From assembly GCA_964420115.1 (NCBI GenBank), contig CAYQQO010000018.1, forward strand, positions 1-11,931: a stretch of 11,931 nucleotides of DNA. Direction: 5' to 3'. The position numbers and the translations under genes are program-made. The notes beneath the pieces are model-generated. The model was not told the DNA's origin. It ran no database searches and saw only the letters and a program-made list of their open reading frames with translations. Below, in pieces: positions 1 to 6,809 of the stretch. This DNA comes from CAYQQO01 sp964420115 (GTDB lineage Bacteria; Patescibacteriota; Minisyncoccia; Portnoybacterales; UBA2143). Positions within the stretch are counted from its first letter, which is position 1. Each line of letters starts with the position of its first letter.

Positions 1-50
1 TTATCATCATATATATTTTACTAATTTATCTTTCAAGAGACAAACCAAAG

Positions 51-59
51 TTATCCACA
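51..59 (+). promoter_or_regulatory. Perfect DnaA-box sequence (TTATCCACA)
   Basis: The 9-mer TTATCCACA matches the canonical bacterial DnaA box exactly. It lies in the spacer just downstream of the pilD stop codon, so it would be upstream of any next minus-strand gene outside the window. A second perfect copy lies in the pilC/pilin spacer and a one-base variant in the pilM/comF spacer. Binding by DnaA is inference from the sequence match. Confidence 0.5.
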
Positions 60-74
60 AAAGCTTGCCCAAAA

Positions 75-905
75 TCAAAAGAAAACAAGAAACAAACCCT
101 CATACCAATCAATCAAAAATTGTCCGTAAAGCATAGTTAAAATAGTCGCCCCAACCAAAAAAGGACCAAAAGGGATTTGCGACTTCATTTTTTTTCTCCC
201 CCCCGCAATCAAACCAAGACCGACAATCGCCCCCGATAAAAAAGATAAGAATAAAGCTAACAATATTTGCGGCCAGCCAAGAAACAAACCCATTAAAACA
301 GCCAGCTTTACATCGCCCATTCCCATCCATTTACCGCGGGAAACAAGAACTAAAAACAAAAAAAAGCCACTGCCTAAAACAGCCGCTAAGAAAGTGTAAA
401 GAATATTTGATAATTGGCCTGAATTAACCAGCCAAGAGGCAAAAACAAAAAAGAAAGATATTAAAACAGCCGGATAAATTATTTGATCTGGGATTAAATA
501 GTGTTTTAAATCATAAACAAAAACAACTATTAAAAGAGCTGTCATTGTCATTAAATAAACTGTCTTTATTATTGAAAAAACATCTATTTGATAAGCGTCA
601 ACATTTAAATTATTAAAAGCGATAAAAAAAAACAAAACCCCTGTGGATAATTCCACTAAGGGATACTGCCATGAAATTTTTTCCCCGCAATGGCGGCATC
701 TGCCTTTTTGGATTATAAAACTTAAAACAGGAATTAATTCATACCACTTCAAAATCTCCCCGCATAAAGGACAATGAGAACGAGAAGTTAAAATTGATTC
801 TTTGGTGTCCAGCCGGCAAATAACAACATTTAAAAAACTGCCGAGAGATAAACCAAAGAAGAAGACTAGAAGATAGAGCACAAAAACAAACAACCTGATA
901 ACCAT
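75..905 (-). CDS. pilD: Prepilin peptidase (type IV prepilin leader peptidase / N-methyltransferase)
   Basis: This is an integral membrane aspartic protease that cleaves the short leader of type IV prepilins after the conserved Gly and, in the full-length family, methylates the new N-terminus. With the ATG at 905 it has 276 residues. An N-terminal membrane segment (about 1-29) precedes a cytoplasmic loop with two zinc-type CxxC pairs (C45/C48 and C70/C73), typical of full-length bifunctional PilD. The protease aspartates are visible: D132 and D140 in the YDLKHYLIPD segment, and D198 in GMGD. About six more hydrophobic segments follow. A GTG nine codons upstream (932) is an alternative start; neither has a clear Shine-Dalgarno, but the ATG places the hydrophobic segment at the extreme N-terminus as usual. 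It is the last gene of the pil cluster and its substrates are the two pseudopilins directly upstream. A G7 run lies in a cytoplasmic loop codon stretch (198-204 on +). Confidence 0.96.
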   Translation of the reverse strand: MVIRLFVFVLYLLVFFFGLSLGSFLNVVICRLDTKESILTSRSHCPLCGEILKWYELIPVLSFIIQKGRCRHCGEKISWQYPLVELSTGVLFFFIAFNNLNVDAYQIDVFSIIKTVYLMTMTALLIVVFVYDLKHYLIPDQIIYPAVLISFFFVFASWLVNSGQLSNILYTFLAAVLGSGFFLFLVLVSRGKWMGMGDVKLAVLMGLFLGWPQILLALFLSFLSGAIVGLGLIAGGRKKMKSQIPFGPFLVGATILTMLYGQFLIDWYEGLFLVFF

Positions 906-968
906 ACATCCGACACTAACCAAAAAGCGCACTAAATTAAAGGCTATCAGGTTGGGGCAAAATAAAAA

Positions 969-1409
969 CTACGGAGTGCAATCCGCTCCTGCGGCTGTAC
1001 ATTGAGCGGCAGTATTTTCTTGAGTAATACTGCTATTGTCAGCGCAGAAATAATTATCATTATTCAAAATTGATTCAACACAATAATTAGCAGCCGGACT
1101 ATCTTTATAACAAGAAACATCTGTATCGCCATTATTGCTCTTAATATTTGTTTCAATTCTGCCAAAATTACCGGTGTCGCTTAATGTATCATCAGTATTG
1201 TCGCAAACAGCGTCATAATCACCATCCTCGTCAAATGCCATTTCAGCCGCTGTCCTTGTTTCTGACAGAGCCGCTTTAATAGCTGTATCCCTCGCTTTGT
1301 CTCGAGCTTCATTTAAAGAAACCAAAACAATTGTCGCTAAAATTCCAATAATGGCGATAACTACCAATAATTCAATAAGGGTAAAACCCTTTCGGTTTAA
1401 TATTTGCAT
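969..1409 (-). CDS. Type IV pseudopilin (copy A)
   Basis: This is a predicted pilus subunit or minor pseudopilin of 146 residues. The leader MQILNRKG ends in Gly and is followed by FTLIELL, with the conserved Phe+1 and Glu+5 of mature type IV pilins, and then a hydrophobic alpha1-N helix to about residue 34. The rest is a small acidic domain with six cysteines, including a C-terminal pair (QCTAAGADC) that could form a disulfide loop like the pilin D-region. The start chosen is the ATG at 1409, which has a strong Shine-Dalgarno (AGGGAGGT) at suitable spacing. An upstream in-frame extension would bury this signal and place residues before the leader. The first 49 codons are nearly identical in DNA to pseudopilin B, while the C-terminal half differs. 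Which copy is the major pilin cannot be decided from the sequence. Confidence 0.93.
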   Translation of the reverse strand: MQILNRKGFTLIELLVVIAIIGILATIVLVSLNEARDKARDTAIKAALSETRTAAEMAFDEDGDYDAVCDNTDDTLSDTGNFGRIETNIKSNNGDTDVSCYKDSPAANYCVESILNNDNYFCADNSSITQENTAAQCTAAGADCTP

Positions 1410-1415
1410 CTTTTT
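1269..1415. repeat. Direct repeat copy 1 (pilin 5' end), pairs with 1982-2128
   Basis: A 147-bp block matches 1982-2128 with a single mismatch (T at 1286 versus C at 1999, which changes Thr to Ala). It covers the pilin leader, the hydrophobic helix and the last bases before the Shine-Dalgarno. The two blocks are 713 bp apart in direct orientation. A shorter, essentially identical island (about 1202-1244 versus 1915-1957) encodes the shared EMAFDEDGDYDAVC segment. Confidence 0.95.
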
Positions 1416-1424
1416 ACCTCCCTT
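1416..1424 (-). promoter_or_regulatory. Shine-Dalgarno of pseudopilin A (sets the start at 1409)
   Basis: On the minus strand the sequence AAGGGAGGT lies about six bases before ATG 1407-1409. Most genes in this window lack a recognisable Shine-Dalgarno, so the strong sites on both pilins suggest high translation and decide the start codon. Confidence 0.8.
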
Positions 1425-1481
1425 CTCTTTATGGATAATAAGTTTATTTTTTATATCTTCCTGTTTTGCTATATAGTCCAA

Positions 1482-1572
1482 AAGCCTGGTAGCGCTTTAA
1501 TCATCAACATAGCCAACTATCAACTAAAAATAAAGATATATCTATCTGATACTACCTGATACTACCAGGCTT
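1482..1572. repeat. Inverted repeat with internal tandem repeats between the two pilin genes
   Basis: The arms AAGCCTGGTAG (1482-1492) and CTACCAGGCTT (1562-1572) are perfect 11-bp inverted repeats around a 69-bp interior. The interior holds two head-to-tail copies of CTGATACTAC (1546-1555 and 1556-1565, the second overlapping the right arm), the 10-bp palindrome AGATATATCT (1534-1543), and a small hairpin ATAG-CCAA-CTAT (1509-1520). On the minus strand the distal arm is followed by TTTT. It lies in the 263-bp spacer between pilin B and pilin A. It could be an RNA fold in the leader of pilin A, an attenuator or partial terminator after pilin B, or a recombination site; the sequence does not decide. 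Confidence 0.7.
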
Positions 1573-1672
1573 CCCAAACTAATTTGCCTTTTGATAAATA
1601 AAAGCAAGGAAAATATAGTTTTTCTTTAGTGATAAAAAGAATTAACTCTACCAATATCAGCTCATCCTGTTA

Positions 1673-2122
1673 TTATGAACAATCAACTGAATCAGCCGCC
1701 GGCTCAGTACTGACAGCCTCCGACTTGCCAGCAGAATTAACGCACCAGAAATCATCATCGTTTAATTGTACCCAAGCGGCCCAATCTTGGCTGTTAGCGC
1801 TTTCGTTGCAGACAACTGCTGCCCCAGGACTATTATTCTCAACATTTGTTTTAATTCTGCCAAAATCGCCTGTACCAGAAAGAGTGCTATCACCAGTAGT
1901 TCCCCCCGCCTCTTCGCAAACAGCGTCATAATCACCATCCTCGTCAAATGCCATTTCGCCAGCTGATCTTACTTCCGACATAGCCGCTTTAATAGCTGCA
2001 TCCCTCGCTTTGTCTCGAGCTTCATTTAAAGAAACCAAAACAATTGTCGCTAAAATTCCAATAATGGCGATAACTACCAATAATTCAATAAGGGTAAAAC
2101 CCTTTCGGTTTAATATTTGCAT
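1673..2122 (-). CDS. Type IV pseudopilin (copy B)
   Basis: This predicted pilus subunit has 149 residues and a processing site identical to copy A (leader MQILNRKG, then FTLIELL with Glu+5), a hydrophobic helix to about residue 34, and a short acidic globular domain with four cysteines, the last two residues from the C-terminal end. The start is the ATG at 2122, preceded by AAGGAGGTG at ideal spacing. A GTG three codons upstream is part of that Shine-Dalgarno and is unlikely to be used. It is the first gene after pilC and has its own promoter (extended -10 at 2239-2247) and a leader of about 110 bases. It shares its 5' third with copy A almost base for base; the C-terminal half differs by insertions and many substitutions. 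Confidence 0.94.
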   Translation of the reverse strand: MQILNRKGFTLIELLVVIAIIGILATIVLVSLNEARDKARDAAIKAAMSEVRSAGEMAFDEDGDYDAVCEEAGGTTGDSTLSGTGDFGRIKTNVENNSPGAAVVCNESANSQDWAAWVQLNDDDFWCVNSAGKSEAVSTEPAADSVDCS

Positions 2123-2128
2123 CTTTTT
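1982..2128. repeat. Direct repeat copy 2 (pilin 5' end), pairs with 1269-1415
   Basis: Second copy of the 147-bp block that encodes the pilin leader and transmembrane helix, with one mismatch to copy 1. Such identity, including synonymous positions, points to recent duplication or ongoing gene conversion between the two pilin genes. Confidence 0.95.
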
Positions 2129-2137
2129 CACCTCCTT
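2129..2137 (-). promoter_or_regulatory. Shine-Dalgarno of pseudopilin B (sets the start at 2122)
   Basis: The minus-strand sequence AAGGAGGTG is fully complementary to the canonical anti-Shine-Dalgarno core and is spaced about 6-8 bases from ATG 2120-2122. It excludes the overlapping GTG as the main start. Confidence 0.85.
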
Positions 2138-2145
2138 CCATTTGT

Positions 2146-2177
2146 CACGAACATATAGATTTTAATTTTAATTCGTG
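2146..2177 (-). promoter_or_regulatory. Inverted repeat in the 5' leader of pseudopilin B
   Basis: CACGAA (2146-2151) and TTCGTG (2172-2177) form a perfect 6-bp stem with a 20-base AT-rich loop, placed just upstream of the pilin B ribosome-binding site. It would form in the mRNA leader. A role in mRNA stability or translation control is inference. On the plus strand it is followed by T8, but no plus-strand gene ends here. Confidence 0.35.
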
Positions 2178-2238
2178 TTTTTTTTGTTTCTAATTAATTG
2201 TGTTTTCGACCTTTGTATTCCTTGAGCTATTCTCACAT

Positions 2239-2247
2239 ATTATAGCA
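2239..2247 (-). promoter_or_regulatory. Extended -10 promoter for pseudopilin B
   Basis: On the minus strand the sequence reads TGCTATAAT, a perfect TGnTATAAT extended -10 element; no good -35 hexamer is present at 16-18 bp. The start of transcription would be near 2232, giving a leader of about 110 bases. A perfect DnaA-box sequence lies at about -34 to -42. This promoter would let the pilins be expressed separately from, and more strongly than, the upstream pil machinery genes. Confidence 0.65.
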
Positions 2248-2265
2248 CACTCAATCAAGTTTTGG

Positions 2266-2274
2266 TTATCCACA
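2266..2274 (+). promoter_or_regulatory. Perfect DnaA-box sequence upstream of the pilin promoter
   Basis: TTATCCACA lies one base beyond the pilC stop codon and about 22 bp upstream of the pilin B -10 hexamer, where it would overlap the usual -35 region. If DnaA binds it, DnaA could act on pilin transcription; that is inference from position alone. Confidence 0.5.
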
Positions 2275-2275
2275 A

Positions 2276-3481
2276 CTAAAAAGCGCCGGCCATATTGTAT
2301 ATAGGCATATAAATAGCGAAAACTAAAATAGCCACGCCAATACCTAAAGCAATAATTAGAATCGGTTCAATCAACTGCGTTAGGTTATTAACAATATCAT
2401 CTACTTCTCCGTTGTAAAAAGCACTTAGTTTGTCTAAAATTGAACCCAGTTTGCCGGTTTGTTCTCCTGTTTTTATCATTTGGCAAAAAAGAGGAGGGAA
2501 TTCTTTATGGCTCTCCAATGTCATACTCATACTCCTGCCAACCTTGACCGCGTCTCTTGCCTCAAAAATTATTTCCTCATAAACAGCGTTGCCAATAACT
2601 TGTCCGGAAATATTTAACGACTGGATTATTGAAACGCCTCCTTTAAACAAGGCGCTTAAATTCTCGGCAAAGCGGGCCAAATATGTTTTTTGAAAAATAT
2701 TGCCGAAAATGGGTATTTTTAGCTTTAAATTATCCAATTGTTTGCGGCCCATTTCAGTTTTCGAATACCGCCAAGTAAATATGCCGATAATAATAAAAAG
2801 AACCAAAACGAGCCAGCCCCAATTTCTGGTAAAATCGCTGGCCCCAATAATTAGTTTTGTTGTCCAGGGCAGTTCTTGTCCGCTTTCTGTCAAAAAGGCG
2901 GTTAAATTAGGAATAACCATAACCATTACCAAGACAGCGATAATAATAAAAGTGCCTAAAATAAAAGCGGGGTAGACCATAGCCCCCCGGACTTTCCTAA
3001 GCAATTGATATTCATTTTCCAAGTGGTCGGCCAAATAATTTAAAGATTCCTGCAGTTGACCGGAGACTTCGCCTGATTTCATTAAACTGATAGTAAATGC
3101 GGAAAAGGCCTTGGGATGCCTGGACAAGGCCTTAGAAAAAGCCATGCCGCCGTCAATATCATTAGCCAGCTGGGAAATAATTTCTTTTAGTTTTAAGTTT
3201 CCTGCCTGATGGGCCAAAGAACGAAGCGACTGGACCAAAGGGACGCCAGAAGCAATCAAGGTGGCTAACTGCCTAAAAAATACAAAAACATCCTTTCTGG
3301 AAACACGCTGGAATAATTTAAACTGCCTACTCAAAAGAGGAACATGGGCTGATGATTTCAGCTTCAGGACAACCAAATGATGATCTTGCAGTGTTTTTAA
3401 AGCAGACGATGAATCAGCCGCTTCAATTGTTCCAGTTTGCAATTCCCCTTCTTGGGTTCTTGCTAAATAGTTATATTTCAT
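2276..3481 (-). CDS. pilC: Type IV pilus inner-membrane platform protein
   Basis: This polytopic membrane protein is the platform on which PilB and PilT act to add or remove pilin subunits. Its 401 residues are the normal family length. Two GspF/T2SSF domains are visible (about 66-190 and 268-392), each with the helical pattern in which the GG/SGV turn (LIASGVPLVQSL; LFKGGVSIIQSL) precedes a conserved region containing MKSGE or IKTGEQTGKL. Hydrophobic segments lie at about 168-191, 220-237 and 371-394. The N-terminal 45 residues fit the YxYxARxxxGE-type start common in PilC/GspF. Translation starts at ATG 3481, 28 bp after the pilT stop, with AAGGA upstream at longish spacing. It is the last gene before the pilin promoter. 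Confidence 0.96.
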   Translation of the reverse strand: MKYNYLARTQEGELQTGTIEAADSSSALKTLQDHHLVVLKLKSSAHVPLLSRQFKLFQRVSRKDVFVFFRQLATLIASGVPLVQSLRSLAHQAGNLKLKEIISQLANDIDGGMAFSKALSRHPKAFSAFTISLMKSGEVSGQLQESLNYLADHLENEYQLLRKVRGAMVYPAFILGTFIIIAVLVMVMVIPNLTAFLTESGQELPWTTKLIIGASDFTRNWGWLVLVLFIIIGIFTWRYSKTEMGRKQLDNLKLKIPIFGNIFQKTYLARFAENLSALFKGGVSIIQSLNISGQVIGNAVYEEIIFEARDAVKVGRSMSMTLESHKEFPPLFCQMIKTGEQTGKLGSILDKLSAFYNGEVDDIVNNLTQLIEPILIIALGIGVAILVFAIYMPIYNMAGAF

Positions 3482-3509
3482 AAAACTTGGAATTTCCTTC
3501 TATAAAGAC

Positions 3510-4589
3510 TTATCTTCTTCTTAGAAGCATTTTTAATTCTGTCGGGTTTGTGGAATGCAGTTCTGCCTGTTCCGGAGAAATCAGTTCTCTTTTAACCAAA
3601 TCAGCTAAAGACCTGTTTAAGGTGATCATCCCTTCGTCCGCGCCTGTTTCAATAATCATGTCTATTTGATAAGTTTTACCTTCGCGGATTAAATTTCTAA
3701 TGGCTGAATTGGCGATCATTAATTCCACAGCGCTGATTAAGCCGCCTTTAAGACAGGGGATTAAGCGCCGAGAAAGTATTCCTAAAATAGTAGCAGCCAG
3801 CTGTGAGCGAATTTGGTTTTGCTGATGAGCTGGAAAGCTGTCAATAATTCTGTCAACTGTCTGAGCGGCTGTATTAGTGTGAAGAGTAGCCAAAACCAAG
3901 TGGCCTGTTTCTGCGGCAGTCACCGCGCTGTTCATTGTTTTTGGATCGCGCATTTCACCAATCATAATCACATCCGGATCTTGACGGAAAACCTCTCGCA
4001 ACCCCCTGTGAAAATCCAAAACATCGCCGCCAACCTCTCTTTGGTCAATAATACATTTGTCTTGAGTAAACAAATATTCAACCGGATCTTCAATAGTTAC
4101 TACATGGTCCTGACGAATATGGTTAATCTCATCAATAATAGCGGCTAAAGTCGTTGATTTACCCTGGCCAGAAGGCCCAACCGCCAGAAAAAATCCCTGC
4201 GACGCTTTGGTAAAATCATGAACAATGGCCGGTAAATTAAGTTCATCAACTGTTTTGATTTTTGTCGGTATTAAACGCAAAGCGGCGCTAATTTTACCCA
4301 GCTGCTGATAAATATTTACCCTTAAGCGAGCCCTGTCTTTAAAACTAAAAGATAAATCAATGTCTTTCTGCCTGAAAAAAGCGTCGCGTCTTTCCTCGCT
4401 TAAAAGAGAAAAGGCAAGTTCCTGCGTATCTGAAGGAGATAAAACACTTTTTTTCTCCAAAGCGGATAAATGGCCGTCAACTCTGATAATAGGCGGCCTG
4501 CCGGCTGACAAATGGACATCTGTTGCCCCTTTGCTAACCGCTACATCTAAAATGTCCTCCAGTTCTTTTTTGTATTGCGTATTAGCCAT
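3510..4589 (-). CDS. pilT: Type IV pilus retraction ATPase
   Basis: This is a hexameric cytoplasmic ATPase that drives pilus disassembly and retraction. It has 359 residues. The Walker A is GPSGQGKS (138-145; the usual TGSG is SGQG here), the Asp box TIEDPVEY (165-172), the Walker B region DVIMIGEMRD (206-215) and the His box TAAETGHLVLATLH (224-237). The AIRNLIRE motif (296-303) is a PilT hallmark required for retraction and separates it from PilB. It lacks the N-terminal extension and zinc cysteines of PilB. Its ATG overlaps the end of the response-regulator gene by 8 bp (ATGGCTAA), suggesting translational coupling. Confidence 0.97.
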   Translation of the reverse strand: MANTQYKKELEDILDVAVSKGATDVHLSAGRPPIIRVDGHLSALEKKSVLSPSDTQELAFSLLSEERRDAFFRQKDIDLSFSFKDRARLRVNIYQQLGKISAALRLIPTKIKTVDELNLPAIVHDFTKASQGFFLAVGPSGQGKSTTLAAIIDEINHIRQDHVVTIEDPVEYLFTQDKCIIDQREVGGDVLDFHRGLREVFRQDPDVIMIGEMRDPKTMNSAVTAAETGHLVLATLHTNTAAQTVDRIIDSFPAHQQNQIRSQLAATILGILSRRLIPCLKGGLISAVELMIANSAIRNLIREGKTYQIDMIIETGADEGMITLNRSLADLVKRELISPEQAELHSTNPTELKMLLRRR

Positions 4590-4989
4590 TGTTTTCCCCT
4601 TTCTCTAATTTATCTAATAATTCTTTTACTTTGGCTACCACAGCTGTCGGAGTAAAATGAGCTTTAATAATGTATTCATCACCCCCCAAGGCCAAACCTT
4701 TTTCAACTTCTTTCTTTTGGCCTAAATTAGTCAGAAGAACAACTGGAATTTCTTTTAATTGAGGATCGTCTTTAATCGTTTTTAATATTTCAAAGCCATC
4801 CATTTTAGGCAAAACAATATCTAAAAGAACTAAATCAGGCCTGTCTGTTTTTACTTTCCCCAATCCTTCTTTGCCGTCTGCCGCCACATCAACCTCAAAT
4901 TCGCCTGTTTGGGTCAATTTGACTGAATACATTTCGCTAAGAAAGGGGTCGTCTTCAATAATAAGAATTTTTTTCATAATTCTATCCAT
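4582..4989 (-). CDS. Single-domain response regulator (CheY/PilG-like receiver)
   Basis: This is a stand-alone receiver domain of 135 residues with no output domain. The acidic pair D13/D14, the phospho-acceptor D57 (LLDIVLPKMDG), switch Thr87 (VVLLTN) and Lys109 are present, though the usual Lys-Pro is Lys-Ala here. Its position between pilB and pilT, with an 8-bp overlap into pilT, suggests it controls pilus extension or retraction as PilG/PilH do in twitching systems, but no histidine kinase is encoded in the window. An internal ATG at codon 5 (MKKILIIEDD) is a plausible alternative start with a weak GGA upstream. The spacer of 92 bp before it is AT-rich and could hold its own promoter, but none is convincing. 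Confidence 0.93.
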   Translation of the reverse strand: MDRIMKKILIIEDDPFLSEMYSVKLTQTGEFEVDVAADGKEGLGKVKTDRPDLVLLDIVLPKMDGFEILKTIKDDPQLKEIPVVLLTNLGQKKEVEKGLALGGDEYIIKAHFTPTAVVAKVKELLDKLEKGENNG

Positions 4990-5081
4990 AAATTACCGAT
5001 ATTTTACATATACAATATATATTTGTAGAAATTAGCAATTTATGAAAAATAGCGCCTCCTGTTGGTATTTTACCCAAATTA

Positions 5082-6755
5082 TTATTGCTCAACAACTCTT
5101 AACATTTCTTCATAGGCAATAACGCCCTGCAAAACCTTTATCACTCCATCCTGCATCATAGTGACCATCTCTTGGCGTTTGGCCTCTTCTCTAATTTTAC
5201 CTTCAGTCGGCCCTTGGTTAACAATTTCTTCCAATTGAGGAGTCATTTCCAATATTTCATAAAGAGCAATCCTTCCTTTTGTCCCTTTTTGCCCGCAAAA
5301 TTTGCATCCAACCGGCCGATATATTTTATATGGTTTTTTAGCAGATACTTCTGCTTTTTGCTTAGCATTCATCCCTTCTAATTCTTTATCAATTATTTTA
5401 GCCACTTGAGGAGGAGCGTTAACTTCCTTTTTACAATGAGCACAAAGTCTTTTAACCAAACGCTGGGCAATGGCTAAGTTTAAAGACGGCGGCAGAAGAA
5501 AAGCGCCAACATTCATATCAATTAAGCGAGGAACAACGCCAATAGCATTGTTTGTATGGAGGGTGGAAAGAAGAATATGCCCCGTTAAAGCGGCATGAAT
5601 AGCTAAACCAGCTGTCTCTTCGTCTCTAATCTCGCCTACCATAATCACGTCGGGATCCTGTCTTAGAATATGGCGCAGGCCAGTGGCAAAACTATAGCCA
5701 ATTTCCGGCCTAATTTGTGATTGGTTCAACCCGCCGATATAGTATTCAACCGGATCTTCCAAACTAATAATATTTGTCTTTTCTTCGTTAAGTTTGTTTA
5801 AAATAGTGTAGAGAGTGGTTGTTTTGCCAGAGCCGGTCGGGCCAGTAATCAAAATCATGCCAAAGGCCTTTTTTATGCCTCTTTTAAGAACTTCTAAATT
5901 GTATCCCTGAAGACCCAAATCGGTAAAAGTGCGCAAGCCGACACTGGGGTCTAATACCCTTAAAGCCACTTTTTCGCCGTCAGAAGTAGGCAGAGTGGAA
6001 ACTCTGAAATCAATCTTTTTGCCGCTGACTACTGTATGAAAGCGCCCGTCCTGCGGCTTTCTTGTCTCGTCAATCTTTAATTTGGAAAGAATTTTTATGC
6101 GTGAGACTACGGCCGGCTGAACCTCTTTTGGCAAAAGCAAACTCGTATAAAGAAGGCCATCTACCCTGAAACGAACTCTTAACTTATTCTCCGCCGGTTC
6201 AATATGAATATCAGAAGCCAAACCTTCAATAGCGTGTTTTAGAATCACCGCAACAATTTTAGTAATAGGCGCTTCAGCAACAATACTTTCAGCGATTTCT
6301 TCCATTTTCCCTTTCGCCGGCCCTGCTTTCTCTTTGGTATCCAGTTCTTTTTCCAACTCTCCAAGAGCTTTCTTTACCTCGCCCCTAAGCGTCCGATACT
6401 GCCTTAAAACCTCATTAAAATCAGCTAACTTAATTAAAAAGATTTTTACCTCTAAATCAGAACGCCGAGTAATAAAACGCAGGGCTTCTTTAGCCTTTAA
6501 GTCATTCGGATTGACCATGCCTACCTCCAAAGTATCGCCCTGCCTTGAGATAGGCACCATTTTGTAAAAGGCAGCTGCTTCTTCAGGAATCTCCCTTAGA
6601 ACATCAACCGGAATCTGTTTACCAGCTAAATCAGCAACAGGGACATTCAAGAAATTTTCTATTTCGGTATTTTTTTTACTTTCTTCTTGACTTTCTTCTT
6701 TGGTCTCCTCTTTATTCTCTTTTATTGAATTTTCCTCTTGATTATTATTAGCCAT
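5082..6755 (-). CDS. pilB: Type IV pilus assembly (extension) ATPase
   Basis: This is a cytoplasmic hexameric ATPase that powers pilin polymerisation. With ATG 6755 it has 557 residues. A charged low-complexity start (Asn/Glu/Lys rich, about 3-33) leads into a GspE-N/MshEN-type N-terminal domain. The Walker A is GPTGSGKT (305-312), the Asp box LEDPVEY near 333, the Walker B DVIMVGEIRD near 369 and the His box HAALTGH near 387. A tetracysteine zinc site (C438, C441, C484, C487) marks it as a PilB/GspE assembly ATPase and not PilT. A GTG eight codons upstream is an alternative start; neither has a clear Shine-Dalgarno. It lies 54 bp after the PilP-position gene and is probably co-transcribed with pilMNO. 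Confidence 0.97.
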   Translation of the reverse strand: MANNNQEENSIKENKEETKEESQEESKKNTEIENFLNVPVADLAGKQIPVDVLREIPEEAAAFYKMVPISRQGDTLEVGMVNPNDLKAKEALRFITRRSDLEVKIFLIKLADFNEVLRQYRTLRGEVKKALGELEKELDTKEKAGPAKGKMEEIAESIVAEAPITKIVAVILKHAIEGLASDIHIEPAENKLRVRFRVDGLLYTSLLLPKEVQPAVVSRIKILSKLKIDETRKPQDGRFHTVVSGKKIDFRVSTLPTSDGEKVALRVLDPSVGLRTFTDLGLQGYNLEVLKRGIKKAFGMILITGPTGSGKTTTLYTILNKLNEEKTNIISLEDPVEYYIGGLNQSQIRPEIGYSFATGLRHILRQDPDVIMVGEIRDEETAGLAIHAALTGHILLSTLHTNNAIGVVPRLIDMNVGAFLLPPSLNLAIAQRLVKRLCAHCKKEVNAPPQVAKIIDKELEGMNAKQKAEVSAKKPYKIYRPVGCKFCGQKGTKGRIALYEILEMTPQLEEIVNQGPTEGKIREEAKRQEMVTMMQDGVIKVLQGVIAYEEMLRVVEQ

Positions 6756-6809
6756 GCCAATGGATAGTTTATACGCCACTAATAAAGCCAGTTGTTTGCC
6801 GACCGATTA

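Noticed and set aside
642..650. A further perfect DnaA-box match (minus strand) inside pilD
   Set aside because: It encodes Leu-Ser-Thr in the conserved VELSTG segment of prepilin peptidases, so protein coding explains it; it was not counted with the spacer copies.
962..976. A 15-bp exact match (ATAAAAACTACGGAG) to 10541-10555 at the tRNA-Ser 5' end, a possible attachment-site pair
   Set aside because: One copy spans the end of the pilin A gene and the other the tRNA leader, not the tRNA 3' end. One such match is not surprising in an AT-rich 12-kb window.
971..1010. Possible terminator at the end of pseudopilin A (small GC-rich hairpins before TAG, then TTTTTATTTT on the minus strand)
   Set aside because: The hairpin next to the T-run has only a 4-bp stem and lies inside the coding sequence; support is too weak to call.
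1629..1931. Plus-strand open frames across the pilin genes
   Set aside because: They are antisense shadows of well-supported pilin genes with no start signals or family features.
5040..5081. Imperfect inverted repeat (TTGGGTA/TACCAA) after pilB, a possible terminator
   Set aside because: The stem is short and bulged, and no T-run follows directly on the minus strand.
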